64,000 nucleotides of DNA from assembly GCA_003265435.1 (NCBI GenBank), contig NOXC01000002.1, positions 1-64,000 on the forward strand. The letters run 5' to 3'. How positions within the stretch are numbered: the first letter of the stretch is position 1; the number at the start of each line of letters is the position of its first letter. This document shows, piece after piece, positions 16,886-26,403 of this stretch. The position numbers were made by a program, and so were the translations under genes. The DNA comes from Cellvibrionaceae bacterium AOL6 (lineage in GTDB: Bacteria > Pseudomonadota > Gammaproteobacteria > Pseudomonadales > Cellvibrionaceae). The notes under the pieces were generated by a model. It saw only the letters and a list, made by a program, of their open reading frames with translations. It had not been told where the DNA came from and ran no database searches.

Positions 16886-18328
16886 TTATTCATAGTCTCC
16901 CGCCACCGATGCCGTCACTGAGCGTTGTTTCGCCAGTGCCACCGCAGAAGCGATCAATTTGTGACCGGTCGCGTCGTGTAAATCTCCGGGAATCTGCTGG
17001 CCGTCGGTCACATAAGCCACGCCCAAGGCGTGCCCGACAACGGCACTGATCGCCTCTCCGAGGCTGTTCGCTTCGTCCAGTTTCGATAAAACACAGCCAT
17101 CGAGACCCGCACGCGGGCGATAGGCATGAATGGACGCTTTCATGGTTTCGAGTTGGCTCAAAGACGACAGCACGAGCATACGGCGAATACCGGGGTTTTC
17201 ATCCAACTGCTGCAATTGTGCTTTCAGACGCGGATCACCGGAGCGATAGCCCGCCGTATCGACCAGAATGAGTGGGAAGCTGCGCAATGACGCAATCGTC
17301 GTCATCAGGCTTTGCGCGTCAGACACAGCACGCACCGGGGCGTCAAGAATTCGGCCCAGCGCTTTGAGCTGGTCAATGGCACCGACACGATGGGTATCCA
17401 TCGACACGATCGCCACCTTCCCGGGCCCGTTCGCTACTGCATACCGTGCCGCCAATTTAGCCAGGGTCGTGGTTTTGCCCACGCCTGTTGGGCCGATGAA
17501 GGCAAAAATGCCCCCTGCGGCCGTGTCCAGATGACTCGCAATCGGAATACGACGGGCCAGCATCGCCAGCGCCTGTTTCCACGATTGACTGACGCGCTGA
17601 CCACCCGGCAATGAAGCACACAGCTCCTGGACCAAGGTCTGGCTGAGGCCAAGGCGGGATAAATGCTCTGTCAGCACATTGACACCGCTGACGCCGGCCA
17701 CGGGTGCCACCGGCGGTGTCACCGCATCGGGCGACATGCGCGACCACATCTGTTGTTCAAGTAACATCCGCAGATCATCCAGCTCACTGCGAAGCGAGTC
17801 GAGCTTTTCATCTTGCTCCGCCGCAGGTTGCTGCGCAGGCTGCGCGGGTGCGACGGGTTGCGCGGGCGCAGCTTGCTTGACGCGCGCTTGTGGCTGGCCA
17901 GCAGCATGAGCGTCTTCCACGCCAGCCGCTTCACGTTTTGCCGCCAGCATACGTTCGCGAGCGCGCTCAATCTCGGCAGCTATATCTTCTCCAGCGAGGC
18001 GCTTCGGGGCTTCTTCAGGGCCATTGCGCTCCACTCGCGCTTCATAGCGTGAGGCGGCTTGCTCAATGCCCGCTTGGCTCTGCCAGCTGTTGTCGCTGTC
18101 CATCACGCGATCGAGGTCAGTGTCAAAATTCTGTCCAAAGGCACGTCGTTCGCTGACGCCTCGAGTCGGTAAATCCCGCTCGACCGAGGTCACGATTTCT
18201 ACGCCGCCGCTGACTTTCCGGCTCGACAAGATAATGGCTTCGGGCCCCATCTCATCGCGCACAAGTTCTAGCGCCCGACTCATAGACGGGGCGACAAATC
18301 GTTTAATATCGGTGTTGTCTTCGTTCAC
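16886..18328 (-). CDS. flhF: Flagellar biosynthesis GTPase FlhF
   Basis: A 480-residue SRP-type GTPase that fixes the polar site of flagellum assembly. It has an N-terminal B domain (IKRFVAPSMSRALELVRDEMGPEAI, in part), a Gln/Ala/Pro-rich linker near residues 145-175, an N domain, and a G domain with IGPTGVGKTTTLAKLA near residue 270, DTHRVGAIDQL and LVDTAGYRSGDPRL. Length is typical for gamma polar flagellates. It lies between flhA (28 bp) and fleN (77 bp). Confidence 0.95.
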   Translation of the reverse strand: MNEDNTDIKRFVAPSMSRALELVRDEMGPEAIILSSRKVSGGVEIVTSVERDLPTRGVSERRAFGQNFDTDLDRVMDSDNSWQSQAGIEQAASRYEARVERNGPEEAPKRLAGEDIAAEIERARERMLAAKREAAGVEDAHAAGQPQARVKQAAPAQPVAPAQPAQQPAAEQDEKLDSLRSELDDLRMLLEQQMWSRMSPDAVTPPVAPVAGVSGVNVLTEHLSRLGLSQTLVQELCASLPGGQRVSQSWKQALAMLARRIPIASHLDTAAGGIFAFIGPTGVGKTTTLAKLAARYAVANGPGKVAIVSMDTHRVGAIDQLKALGRILDAPVRAVSDAQSLMTTIASLRSFPLILVDTAGYRSGDPRLKAQLQQLDENPGIRRMLVLSSLSQLETMKASIHAYRPRAGLDGCVLSKLDEANSLGEAISAVVGHALGVAYVTDGQQIPGDLHDATGHKLIASAVALAKQRSVTASVAGDYE

Positions 18329-18356
18329 CTTGGAAGCTCCTCACTCAATCGCCAAC

Positions 18357-20600
18357 TCACTGGCCTGGTTGCATCACATCCGCGCCAACCGTGGCCTCGA
18401 TGGTTATTTGCTTGTTGTCCGGTACTTCGTTGTAACTCAGTACACTCAGGTCAGGCACCTGGTGCCGCAAGAACTTCGCTAGCATGACGCGAAGCGGCGC
18501 GGCGACCAAAAGCACAAGAGGTTTGCCTGACGCTTCGAGCTTACGCGCCGCTTCTACCACGGCGCGATTCAGTCTTTCAGCGAGCTGAGGCTCGATAAAG
18601 GCCGCGTCATCCGCGCCAGCTTTTTGTGCCTGTTGTTGACTCTGAAGCAACAACTGTTCCAGTCGTGGATCTAACGTGATGACAGGGACATTGGCTTCCT
18701 GCCCGACAATGGCCTGAACGATCTGTCGGGAAAGCGCGTTGCGTGCGACAGCGGTAAGCGCATCGGTGGACATCGCATTGCTGCCCCGCGCGGCAAGTGC
18801 TTCTGCAATACTGCGCATATCCCGAATGGCCACCTTCTCAGCCAACAGCGACTGCAGCACTCTAAGCAGATGGTTTATCGACAAAGTATTGGGCACCAGC
18901 TCTTCGACCAATTTCGGCGACTTTTCCGCCAGCAGGTCGAGCCACTTCTGGACATCTTCGTGGCCAAGCAATTCGTGCGCATGTGAAGACATGATCTGAT
19001 TCAAATGGGTGGCGACCACCGTTGCCGGGTCCACCACGGTGTAGCCCAGGGACTGCGCCTGATCCTGCTTGTTATCATCAATCCAGACGGCTTCCAGGCC
19101 AAAGGCCGGATCACGGGTTGGATTGCCTTCAAGACGGCCAAATACCTGCCCGGGGTTAATGGCGAGATAACGTCCGGGATACACTTCGCCCTCGCCAATG
19201 GTCACGCCCATCAGCGAAATACGATACGCATTCGGGGTTAAATCCAGGTTGTCGCGGATATGCACGGCCGGAATCAGGAAGCCAAGGTCCTGAGACAGTT
19301 TTTTACGTACACCTTTGATTCGCCCGAGCAGTTCTCCCCCCTGCCCCTTATCGACCAGCGGAATCAATCGGTAGCCCACTTCCAAACCAATGACATCCAC
19401 CGGCTGAACATCGTCCCAGCTCACTTCCACCGGCTCAGAAGCCGGCGCGGTGGCACTCTGGTGCTCCAGAGCCGGCGCGGGCACCTGGCCCGGAGCCGAG
19501 TTTGGCATCGCAGGAGCGGCTCCAGTACGCGCACCGGCGACAAAGCCACCCTCTTCCACCACCTCGGCTTCACCTTGCCGATAGTGAATGTAGTACGCCA
19601 ACAGACCACAGATCAGCGCGAGACCGATGAAGGGCAGATGAGGCATGCCGGGGATGGCGCCCATCACAAACAGGATCAGCGCCGCCACAGCCAAGGCCTT
19701 AGGCGACTCAAACATCTGCGACAGCACCTGTCGGTTCATGCTTTCGGAGCTGTTTACCCGCGTCACCATGATGGCCGCCGCCGTCGACAACAGCAAAGAA
19801 GGAATCTGAGCAACGAGGCCGTCACCAATGGTCAGCAGTACGTAGTTTTCCAGAGCCTGCTGAAACGCGAGATCGTGCTGCGCCATGCCCACAATGAGCC
19901 CACCAATGATATTGATGATCAGGATCAGAATACCGGCAACCGAATCGCCGCGAACAAATTTACTCGCACCGTCCATCGCCCCATAAAAATCCGCTTCGGA
20001 CGCCACTTCCGCTCGGCGTGTACGCGCTTCTTCCTGACCAATGAGACCGGCGTTCAAGTCCGCATCGATGGCCATCTGCTTGCCGGGCATCGCGTCCAGC
20101 GTAAAACGTGCACTGACCTCTGAAATTCGACCGGCGCCCTTGGTCACCACAACAAAGTTGATGATGATCAAGATGATGAACACCACCAGACCCACCGCGT
20201 AGTTACCGCCGATTACAACCTCACCAAAGGCTTGAATCACCTTACCTGCGGCGTCCCCCCCTTCGTGACCATTGAGCAGCACCACTCGGGTAGAGGCGAC
20301 ATTCAACGCCAAACGCAGCAGCGTGGCGACCAACAAAATCGTAGGAAAAACCGCAAAGTCGAGGGGCCGTAACGTGTACACGGCCACCAGCAGCACAACA
20401 ATCGACAATGCGATATTAAAAGAAAAGAAAGCATCGAGCAGGAAGGCCGGCAACGGCAACACCATCATACCGAGCAGTGCCAGCAGCAGGATGGGGATGC
20501 TCAAGTTCCCTCGACTCGCGCCTCGCAGACCCTGCGACACGGTTTCGCCATTCAGCGTACCGGGCAAAGAGCGGAGATGCGTAAAAAAACTGTCAGCCAT
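18357..20600 (-). CDS. flhA: Flagellar export gate protein FlhA
   Basis: A 747-residue type III export-gate component. The N-terminal half has about eight membrane segments (for example LSIPILLLALLGMMVLP and AALILFVMGAIPGMPHL) and the FHIPEP-type loop ISEVSARFTLDAMPGKQMAIDADLNAG (given here only in part as motif). The cytosolic C-terminal domain begins near residue 390. The linker before it (about 355-395) is Ala/Pro-rich and makes the protein some 40-50 residues longer than E. coli FlhA. It is the first gene of the minus-strand motility block; flhB is not next to it. A sigma-54-type promoter lies 68 bp upstream. Confidence 0.96.
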   Translation of the reverse strand: MADSFFTHLRSLPGTLNGETVSQGLRGASRGNLSIPILLLALLGMMVLPLPAFLLDAFFSFNIALSIVVLLVAVYTLRPLDFAVFPTILLVATLLRLALNVASTRVVLLNGHEGGDAAGKVIQAFGEVVIGGNYAVGLVVFIILIIINFVVVTKGAGRISEVSARFTLDAMPGKQMAIDADLNAGLIGQEEARTRRAEVASEADFYGAMDGASKFVRGDSVAGILILIINIIGGLIVGMAQHDLAFQQALENYVLLTIGDGLVAQIPSLLLSTAAAIMVTRVNSSESMNRQVLSQMFESPKALAVAALILFVMGAIPGMPHLPFIGLALICGLLAYYIHYRQGEAEVVEEGGFVAGARTGAAPAMPNSAPGQVPAPALEHQSATAPASEPVEVSWDDVQPVDVIGLEVGYRLIPLVDKGQGGELLGRIKGVRKKLSQDLGFLIPAVHIRDNLDLTPNAYRISLMGVTIGEGEVYPGRYLAINPGQVFGRLEGNPTRDPAFGLEAVWIDDNKQDQAQSLGYTVVDPATVVATHLNQIMSSHAHELLGHEDVQKWLDLLAEKSPKLVEELVPNTLSINHLLRVLQSLLAEKVAIRDMRSIAEALAARGSNAMSTDALTAVARNALSRQIVQAIVGQEANVPVITLDPRLEQLLLQSQQQAQKAGADDAAFIEPQLAERLNRAVVEAARKLEASGKPLVLLVAAPLRVMLAKFLRHQVPDLSVLSYNEVPDNKQITIEATVGADVMQPGQ

Positions 20601-20667
20601 GCGAGTCCTTCAGGGTGAATGTGGTCGCCAAATTATTGGCGCAACGAGCGCGCCTGAGGGGTATATC

Positions 20668-20682
20668 GCAAAAGCTGTGCCC
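20668..20682 (-). promoter_or_regulatory. Candidate sigma-54 promoter of flhA
   Basis: Read on the minus strand the site is GGGCAC, five bases, TTGC, which keeps the GGCAC (-24) and TTGC (-12) elements with the correct spacing of the TGGCAC-N5-TTGC consensus. It lies 68 bp upstream of the flhA start. In Pseudomonas, flhA is in the FleQ/RpoN-dependent class, so a sigma-54 promoter is expected. An enhancer site for FleQ was not located. Confidence 0.6.
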
Positions 20683-20809
20683 ACTCGGGCATTTTTTAAA
20701 ACGCAATGTCCAAGGAACCCCATATTCCAAGTCATTCTAATTAAAGGGATTTCGATGCCGCATTAGCGCGCTATGCTTATTAGACGGCCCTTGCATAGGA
20801 GAGACCGCC

Positions 20810-21979
20810 ATGCGCGTACATACAACAATAATGGCCCTGCTACTGCTCTCGAGTGCGGCGAGCTTCGCCAGCGACGCTGCAGCTCAAAGCCGTATCTCGC
20901 CCGCGCCACTTGAGCTGACCCTGCCATCGACACACGCCGAGCGACCGCTGCCGCATTACGCAGGCTTGGATGTGGACATTCTCGCCATCGACGACCGCAT
21001 CAAAGCCGATCTCGACAGAGAGTTACGCCCTATTCGCGACAGGGTCAAACGAGCTCAAGCCCTGCATTTGATGATGTTTGCCGAGAATCGCTGGGCGATA
21101 CGCTATCAAGCCGGCCGCACCTATACCGCCCAGCAAACCTGGGACAACAAACTGGGCAATTGCATGTCGATGGCCACTTTGTACATTGCCTCCGCGCGGT
21201 ATCTTGACCTCGACGCCCGCTTTCAATCCGTACGCGTTGAAGAGACGTGGGAAAAACGCAATGACTACTACATCGTCCCCGGGCATATGAATGCACAAGT
21301 GAAGCTGCCGCGACACCGCATTCACATCGAGTTTCTGCGCACGTTTTTTTCCGATGAGTACGTCGTAGGCAAAGAAACCACTGTGATCAGCGACGAGCAG
21401 GCCTTTGCTGAGTATCACAACAATATCGCGATGGAGCTCGTCGACACCGGACGCTTCGATCTTGTACGCGCCCACTTGGACCGAGCCCTCGACGCCTACA
21501 GCCGCTTTGACTACATCTGGTCCAACTATGGCGTCATTGAAAAGTTTCAGGGGCATCACGACGCTGCCGAACAAAAGTACCTCAAAGCGCTCTCGTTAAA
21601 TCGCCGCAATTTTTCAGCGTTGACCAACCTCTACGTGCTCTACATGGAAACCGGACAGGACGACAAGGCCAGCGCCATTGAAGCCAAAGTCGAACGCTAT
21701 AGCCGACGCAACCCCTACTACCTCGCTAAATTGGCGGAGACCGCCCTGAACACCGGCAACAGCGAGCTCGCACTGAGCAACATCAATAAGGCCATTCGCA
21801 AAGATAAGCAGGTCGCGCGCTTCTATCACATACAGGCTCAAGCTTTTGCCGCGATGGGCGATACTCAGAGTGCTGCGAGCGCACTCAAGCTCGCAGAACA
21901 GTATGCGGGTGACCCGCTTGAAGCGGCGCGCTACCAAAGCAAAATGGCCGCCTTAGTGCCCCTGCCCTCGGATCGATAG
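20810..21979 (+). CDS. Exported transglutaminase-like/TPR protein
   Basis: A 389-residue protein with a signal peptide (residues 1-25, cleavage near AAAQS). Residues 75-190 resemble a transglutaminase-like fold: a Cys118 in KLGNCMSMATLYIASAR and His159 in VPGHMNAQV; the third catalytic residue is not clear, so activity is uncertain. Residues 200-380 form about five tetratricopeptide repeats (YHNNIAMELVDTGRFDLV and following). The start ATG has AGGAGA 7 bp upstream. It is divergent from flhA and precedes the MCP gene by 98 bp. It probably scaffolds other periplasmic or outer-membrane proteins; partner unknown. Confidence 0.72.
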   Translation: MRVHTTIMALLLLSSAASFASDAAAQSRISPAPLELTLPSTHAERPLPHYAGLDVDILAIDDRIKADLDRELRPIRDRVKRAQALHLMMFAENRWAIRYQAGRTYTAQQTWDNKLGNCMSMATLYIASARYLDLDARFQSVRVEETWEKRNDYYIVPGHMNAQVKLPRHRIHIEFLRTFFSDEYVVGKETTVISDEQAFAEYHNNIAMELVDTGRFDLVRAHLDRALDAYSRFDYIWSNYGVIEKFQGHHDAAEQKYLKALSLNRRNFSALTNLYVLYMETGQDDKASAIEAKVERYSRRNPYYLAKLAETALNTGNSELALSNINKAIRKDKQVARFYHIQAQAFAAMGDTQSAASALKLAEQYAGDPLEAARYQSKMAALVPLPSDR

Positions 21980-22077
21980 GCGAAGCGGCAAAATTGAAAC
22001 TGTTGCCTATACTAAGTTCAGGCAATTTCAAACAAAACGCGCGATGACATGCGCAAACAGGAAGCGTTCGGTTTTAT

Positions 22078-23688
22078 ATGAACAATTTGAGCATTCGCAT
22101 TAAGTACTCCATTCCACTGCTGGCGGTTGTGGCGGCACTGGTCATCGTTGTGTTCGCCAACTCCATGCTGGTCAGCAATCTGGAGAAGAACATTGATGTT
22201 TACGCCAAGGGCTTCGTGCCTGCAACCAGCAAAATCGTCAATGCCGACCGAGACCTGTACCAAGCCCGGCTGGCAGAGCTTCAATTTGCGCTCAATGTCA
22301 ACAACGCGAAAGCGCAGCACAAAATGGACTTCAACGAAAATGCCGAACAAGCGCTGGAGCGCTTTGAAGGCTTTGAATCCGTACTCGCCGACTACCCGGA
22401 CATTCTGGAAGAACTGCGTGCATTTGACGCCACCTATGCCACCTGGCTGTCCGAGGTCTCCCGTTCGCTCGACGGTGATAGCGCTTCGCTGGATAGCTAT
22501 GAACGCAGCGACGCGAGTTTTTCTAACCTTCGAGCGCTCTACGATCAGGCCGGCGAGCTGACCTATGCAAAATCGGAACAGATTCGAGAAGAGGCGGCCC
22601 AAGCCATCGCATTCCATAAAACCGTGACCTGGATCCTCGTTTTCGTCATTGTGTTGGTTGCCGTCGCCGCGACCTACATCAGCCAGAAGCGTCTGATCTC
22701 CCGTATCGACGAACTGACCGACAACATCAATGACATCACCTCTGGCGGGGGCGACCTGACCCGCGTGATCGATGTGCAACAGCAAGATGAACTCGGCGAA
22801 CTCGGTATCGCCTTCAATCGCTTTGTCGACAGCCTCAGAACGCTCGTCACCGATGTGCGTCAGGATGTCACCTACTTGAAAGAAGGCAGCGAGCGACTGG
22901 ACTCCTCATCACAACAATCTTCAAGCGTGGCGCTGCAGCAAAGCAAGTCCGTCGAGATGATTGTCAGTGCGGTGCACGAGATGAGTATCGCAACCAAAGA
23001 AATGGCCGAGATCGCGCAACTGACCGCCGACGAGACACAGCAAGCGATGGAACACGCTGAAAGCGGTGTGAAAGTCATCAATCAGTCGGTAGAGCAAATT
23101 GGCAAGCTTTACCAAACCATTGAAGGCGCCTCCACCGATGCGAAAAAACTGGTGGAAGAATCCAATAACATTTCGAGTGTACTCGATGTCATCCGCGGCA
23201 TTGCCGAGCAAACCAACCTGCTTGCGCTGAATGCCGCGATCGAGGCTGCTCGGGCTGGTGAACAGGGCCGAGGCTTTGCTGTGGTCGCCGACGAGGTTCG
23301 TACCCTGGCGAGTAAAACTCAAGAATCCACCGACAGTATTCAGTCCATGATTGAAGGCGTACAAGCGGGTGTGAGTACCGTGGTTGGCTTGATTGAAGAT
23401 GGCTTCGAGAAGGTCACCAACTCAGTAGAACTGGCCCAGGAAACGGAAAAATTACTGACCGAAACAAGTAATCTGGTTTCCAAAGTGAAGAATATGTCGA
23501 TTCAAACCGCCACGGCTACCGAAGAGCAAACCGCGGTCACTGAAGACATCAATGCCAACCTCCACGAGCTGAATGGTCAGACTGAAATCACGAGCGAAGT
23601 TGCGCGGGACACGCACAGCGCAGCGAAACAGATCCTCGAACTCGCGGAAAATATTCACACCGGCATTACGCGATTTAAAGTATCCTGA
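22078..23688 (+). CDS. Methyl-accepting chemotaxis protein
   Basis: A 536-residue chemoreceptor. Membrane segment 1 spans residues 11-31, a helical periplasmic ligand domain 32-182, membrane segment 2 183-202, and HAMP about 203-258 ([22 protein letters not shown] region). The cytosolic signalling hairpin contains the invariant tip [21 protein letters not shown] and ends with [14 protein letters not shown]. No C-terminal CheR/CheB-tethering pentapeptide is present. The ligand domain looks like a four-helix bundle rather than a Cache fold. The gene directly downstream encodes a periplasmic binding protein, which may be its ligand-bearing partner. Confidence 0.92.
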   Translation: MNNLSIRIKYSIPLLAVVAALVIVVFANSMLVSNLEKNIDVYAKGFVPATSKIVNADRDLYQARLAELQFALNVNNAKAQHKMDFNENAEQALERFEGFESVLADYPDILEELRAFDATYATWLSEVSRSLDGDSASLDSYERSDASFSNLRALYDQAGELTYAKSEQIREEAAQAIAFHKTVTWILVFVIVLVAVAATYISQKRLISRIDELTDNINDITSGGGDLTRVIDVQQQDELGELGIAFNRFVDSLRTLVTDVRQDVTYLKEGSERLDSSSQQSSSVALQQSKSVEMIVSAVHEMSIATKEMAEIAQLTADETQQAMEHAESGVKVINQSVEQIGKLYQTIEGASTDAKKLVEESNNISSVLDVIRGIAEQTNLLALNAAIEAARAGEQGRGFAVVADEVRTLASKTQESTDSIQSMIEGVQAGVSTVVGLIEDGFEKVTNSVELAQETEKLLTETSNLVSKVKNMSIQTATATEEQTAVTEDINANLHELNGQTEITSEVARDTHSAAKQILELAENIHTGITRFKVS

Positions 23689-23737
23689 ACAGACGCTTTT
23701 GAACGTGATACATCCTGAACGCAAAGGAGTTTGGGAC

Positions 23738-25012
23738 ATGCTATGGCAAAGGAATCGCACTCGAGCAACGATTAGTCTCACGCTCATGATCGCACTGACT
23801 GGCGCTGGTTCTTCCAGCGTCACGTCCAACGCGGACACGCCGTCGAGAAAACTGCGCATCGCGACCTACATCGCGCCGCCCTACCAGACCGAGCTTAACG
23901 GTAAGCTCGCCGGCACATCTACAGATACCGTGCGGTGCCTCTTCGATCGTATCGATCAGCCCTATGAATTGTTACTCTACCCGCCGAAGCGTGCTTACGG
24001 TCGCCTGCACAGTGGAAGCGTGGATGCGCTGTACTCCTACAGTGATTCGAACCCCAAAGGCGATGATGTTCCGGTCAGTTCGCCCATCGCATTAGAAAAG
24101 TGGTATTTCTATAGCAACCTGCCGCTTACGGATCGCAAGGATAAAGGCCCCTACCTCGGGGACATCGGCGTCGTATTAGGTACCGACCATGAACGTTGGC
24201 TCGATGCGGAAGGCTATGATGTGAAGGTTAGAGCACCGAGCCTCGACAATCTACTTAACATGCTCGCGCTCAAGCGCATCGACACCATTCTTGCCGATCA
24301 AAACACCGTGCAAGAATCGGCAATTTACAGAAAAATTATCAGCCTCGGTTCACTGCACCACCGCTTTGTTCAGTATCAACCCAAGCGTATTGCATTGAAT
24401 CAACACGCATCGCGGCGCTACCCCTCTTTAATTTCAGAATTGAACCGAGAGATCAATACCTGCAAACCTATCTCGATGGCGTTGGAGCAATTCGAACGTG
24501 AATTGATTCGTGAACAAATGCAAGACTATCTTGCCGATGTGCTCGAATCCTATTCCCTGCTTCAAGCGGTACATGTTCACAATCAACGGTTCACTGAACT
24601 GAGCCAGGAACAGATTAATGCCCTCGATGACCAGTGGGCCATGGAACAGCCAACTCAACAAGGGGAGTTGATTCAACGAACCGTATTCAGCCCGGAAGCC
24701 GATGTGCTGCGCTTAATTAAGAAGCGTTCCGAAGGGGTCATCGAGGAGATCTTACTCGTGGATGCGCAAGGCATTAATGTCGTGACGACAGACCTGAGTT
24801 CGGATTTCTACCAGGGTGATGAGAAAAAGTTTCGTAACGCCATTGCCGTGCCCGAAGACTTCTATATCGAAGACATTCATTACGACGAGAGCACCGGACA
24901 CTACCTATCACATGTTTCGCAGGCTTTGATCGCGGACGACGATATGCTTGCAGGCGTGGTGATTTTTGGGGTGAATGTCGAGAAGGCGTTACTTAGTCAG
25001 TTCTCTGACTAA
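23738..25012 (+). CDS. Periplasmic solute-binding protein with C-terminal sensor-like domain
   Basis: A 424-residue protein with a signal peptide (residues 1-33). Residues 35-265 are a type 3 extracellular solute-binding domain (LRIATYIAPPYQTELNGKLA, LLYPPKRAYGRLHSGSVDALYSYS). Residues about 300-424 form a second domain (EGVIEEILLVDAQGINVVTT, FYQGDEKKFRNAI, DDMLAGVVIFGVNVEKALL) that resembles the single-Cache/PDC periplasmic sensor fold. The combination without a membrane anchor is unusual. Start ATG at 23738 is chosen for its AAGGAG 8 bp upstream; a longer frame would overlap the MCP gene. Located 49 bp after the MCP, it may feed a ligand signal to it. Confidence 0.72.
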   Translation: MLWQRNRTRATISLTLMIALTGAGSSSVTSNADTPSRKLRIATYIAPPYQTELNGKLAGTSTDTVRCLFDRIDQPYELLLYPPKRAYGRLHSGSVDALYSYSDSNPKGDDVPVSSPIALEKWYFYSNLPLTDRKDKGPYLGDIGVVLGTDHERWLDAEGYDVKVRAPSLDNLLNMLALKRIDTILADQNTVQESAIYRKIISLGSLHHRFVQYQPKRIALNQHASRRYPSLISELNREINTCKPISMALEQFERELIREQMQDYLADVLESYSLLQAVHVHNQRFTELSQEQINALDDQWAMEQPTQQGELIQRTVFSPEADVLRLIKKRSEGVIEEILLVDAQGINVVTTDLSSDFYQGDEKKFRNAIAVPEDFYIEDIHYDESTGHYLSHVSQALIADDDMLAGVVIFGVNVEKALLSQFSD

Positions 25013-25023
25013 ACTCACTGAGC

Positions 25024-25458
25024 TTAGTTGGCTGCACGCGCCGTATTTTGCACACGTTCCACCATGGCCTTGATCCCGTTCCCTCGCGTGGGGCTCAAGT
25101 GTTTGAGCAACTGCAGCCGCTCGAAATAGGCATCGACGTCGAAGGCCAGAATCTCTGCCGCCGTCTTGCCGTTGTATGCCGCAAGGACTAATGCGAGCAA
25201 ACCTTTAACGATAAACGCATCGCTGTCTACATCGAAGTACAGCGCGTCACCGTCCTGCTCGCTGACCATCCAAACCTGACTTTGACAGCCGCGAACCAGA
25301 AACTCATCCTGGCGCACACTTTCCGGTAACGGAGGTAACTCCTTTCCAAGGTCAATAATGTACTTGTAGCGCTCCTCCCAACTATCGAAAAATTCGAGTG
25401 TTTCGAGGATGTCGTCGACACCAATTCGCGTGCCGAAAGGGTTACTGGATTGCGTCAT
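25024..25458 (-). CDS. sufE: Cysteine desulfuration protein SufE
   Basis: A 144-residue sulfur acceptor that takes persulfide from SufS and passes it to SufB. The acceptor Cys58 lies in FLVRGCQSQVWM, the family hallmark. ALVLAAYNGKTAAEI and LSPTRGNGIKAM are also conserved. The ATG at 25458 (MTQSSNPFG) is preferred over one two codons upstream. It closes the iron-sulfur operon, 28 bp after sufT, and ends 12 bp from the convergent binding-protein gene. Confidence 0.93.
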   Translation of the reverse strand: MTQSSNPFGTRIGVDDILETLEFFDSWEERYKYIIDLGKELPPLPESVRQDEFLVRGCQSQVWMVSEQDGDALYFDVDSDAFIVKGLLALVLAAYNGKTAAEILAFDVDAYFERLQLLKHLSPTRGNGIKAMVERVQNTARAAN

Positions 25459-25485
25459 AATCAATAAGCAGAATTGAATTCAGGT

Positions 25486-26025
25486 TTAGTAGAACATACC
25501 GGTGGCGAGCTGTGCCTCTTCGGACATCATGTCGCGTTGCCACGGGGGATCAAAGACGAGATTCACTTCGACCTCTTTCACATTCGGCACGAGGCGCACA
25601 CGGTGTTTTACATCGCCGACCAATACCGGCCCCATACCGCAGCCCGGTGCGGTCAGCGTCATTTCGATCGTGACCTTCGCTGCGTGCTGATCGACTTTCA
25701 ACGAATAGATCAGCCCCAGACTGCGCAAATCAACCGGGATTTCCGGATCATACACCGTTTCCAGTGCCTGCCAGATCTGCTCTTCATGAATGCGGCCATC
25801 ACCGGGATCTTCAAACTCGAGAATGAATTTCTCGAGACCAAGCGCATCCGCATCCGTCCCATCAACGCGCAGCATATTGCCTTGATACACCACGGTATAA
25901 TTGCCACCGAGCGACTGAGTGATCGTGACAAAGGTATGTGCGGGAATCGTCATCGGTTCGCCAACCGGTACGAGACGAGCGGGACATTCGCGTGTGGTCG
26001 AGACCATGCGTTGTTCAGACATAAA
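25486..26025 (-). CDS. sufT: Fe-S assembly protein SufT (MIP18/DUF59 family)
   Basis: A 179-residue protein with a C-terminal DUF59/MIP18 domain (IWQALETVYDPEIPVDLRSLGLIYSL in part, and TAPGCGMGPVLVGDV with the conserved Cys). The N-terminal half (residues 1-85) is the SufT-specific extension. It assists maturation of Fe-S enzymes. Start: the ATG at 26025 (MSEQRMVSTT) sits 5 bp after the sufA stop; an ATG at 26067 would overlap sufA. Confidence 0.9.
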   Translation of the reverse strand, partial: FMSEQRMVSTTRECPARLVPVGEPMTIPAHTFVTITQSLGGNYTVVYQGNMLRVDGTDADALGLEKFILEFEDPGDGRIHEEQIWQALETVYDPEIPVDLRSLGLIYSLKVDQHAAKVTIEMTLTAPGCGMGPVLVGDVKHRVRLVPNVKEVEVNLVFDPPWQRDMMSEEAQLATGMFY

Positions 26026-26030
26026 TACGA

Positions 26031-26399
26031 CTACCCTTCTATGCTGAAGCTTTCGCCACAGCCACATTCATCTTTGACGTTTGGATTTTCCATCACCAGA
26101 TTGACATTCAAACCCTGTTGTCGAATATCGATTTCGGTACCGGTAACCGCGTGGACATAGCGCTGGTCGATATACAAGGTGACGCCGTTTTTGAGCGTCA
26201 GCGCCATATCGCCAGCCTGAGTCTCCTCAACCGCATCGACGATGTATTTATAGCCAGTGCATCCGGCCTGCTTGAGTGACAGGCGAATGCCCGCAGCGCC
26301 CTGCTTTTCAACCTGCTTAAGAAAGTGCGCAGCCGCCGCATCGCTGACGTGAACGATGTCGCCCTGCACAGGCGCTATTTCAAACGTTTCCACTGTCAT
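26031..26399 (-). CDS. sufA: A-type iron-sulfur carrier SufA
   Basis: A 122-residue A-type carrier with the three conserved Cys residues: Cys47 in AGCTGYKY, and Cys112 and Cys114 in DECGCGESF. It receives clusters from SufBCD and delivers them to apo-proteins. Position after sufS in the operon argues for SufA over IscA or ErpA, which share the fold. Spacing is 4 bp from sufS and 5 bp to sufT. Confidence 0.92.
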   Translation of the reverse strand: MTVETFEIAPVQGDIVHVSDAAAAHFLKQVEKQGAAGIRLSLKQAGCTGYKYIVDAVEETQAGDMALTLKNGVTLYIDQRYVHAVTGTEIDIRQQGLNVNLVMENPNVKDECGCGESFSIEG

Positions 26400-26403
26400 A
26401 CAC

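Noticed and set aside
20731-20760. Possible sigma-28 promoter (TAAA ... GCCG) before the TPR gene
   Set aside because: Spacing between the two elements is 11 instead of 15 bases and the -10 is poor.
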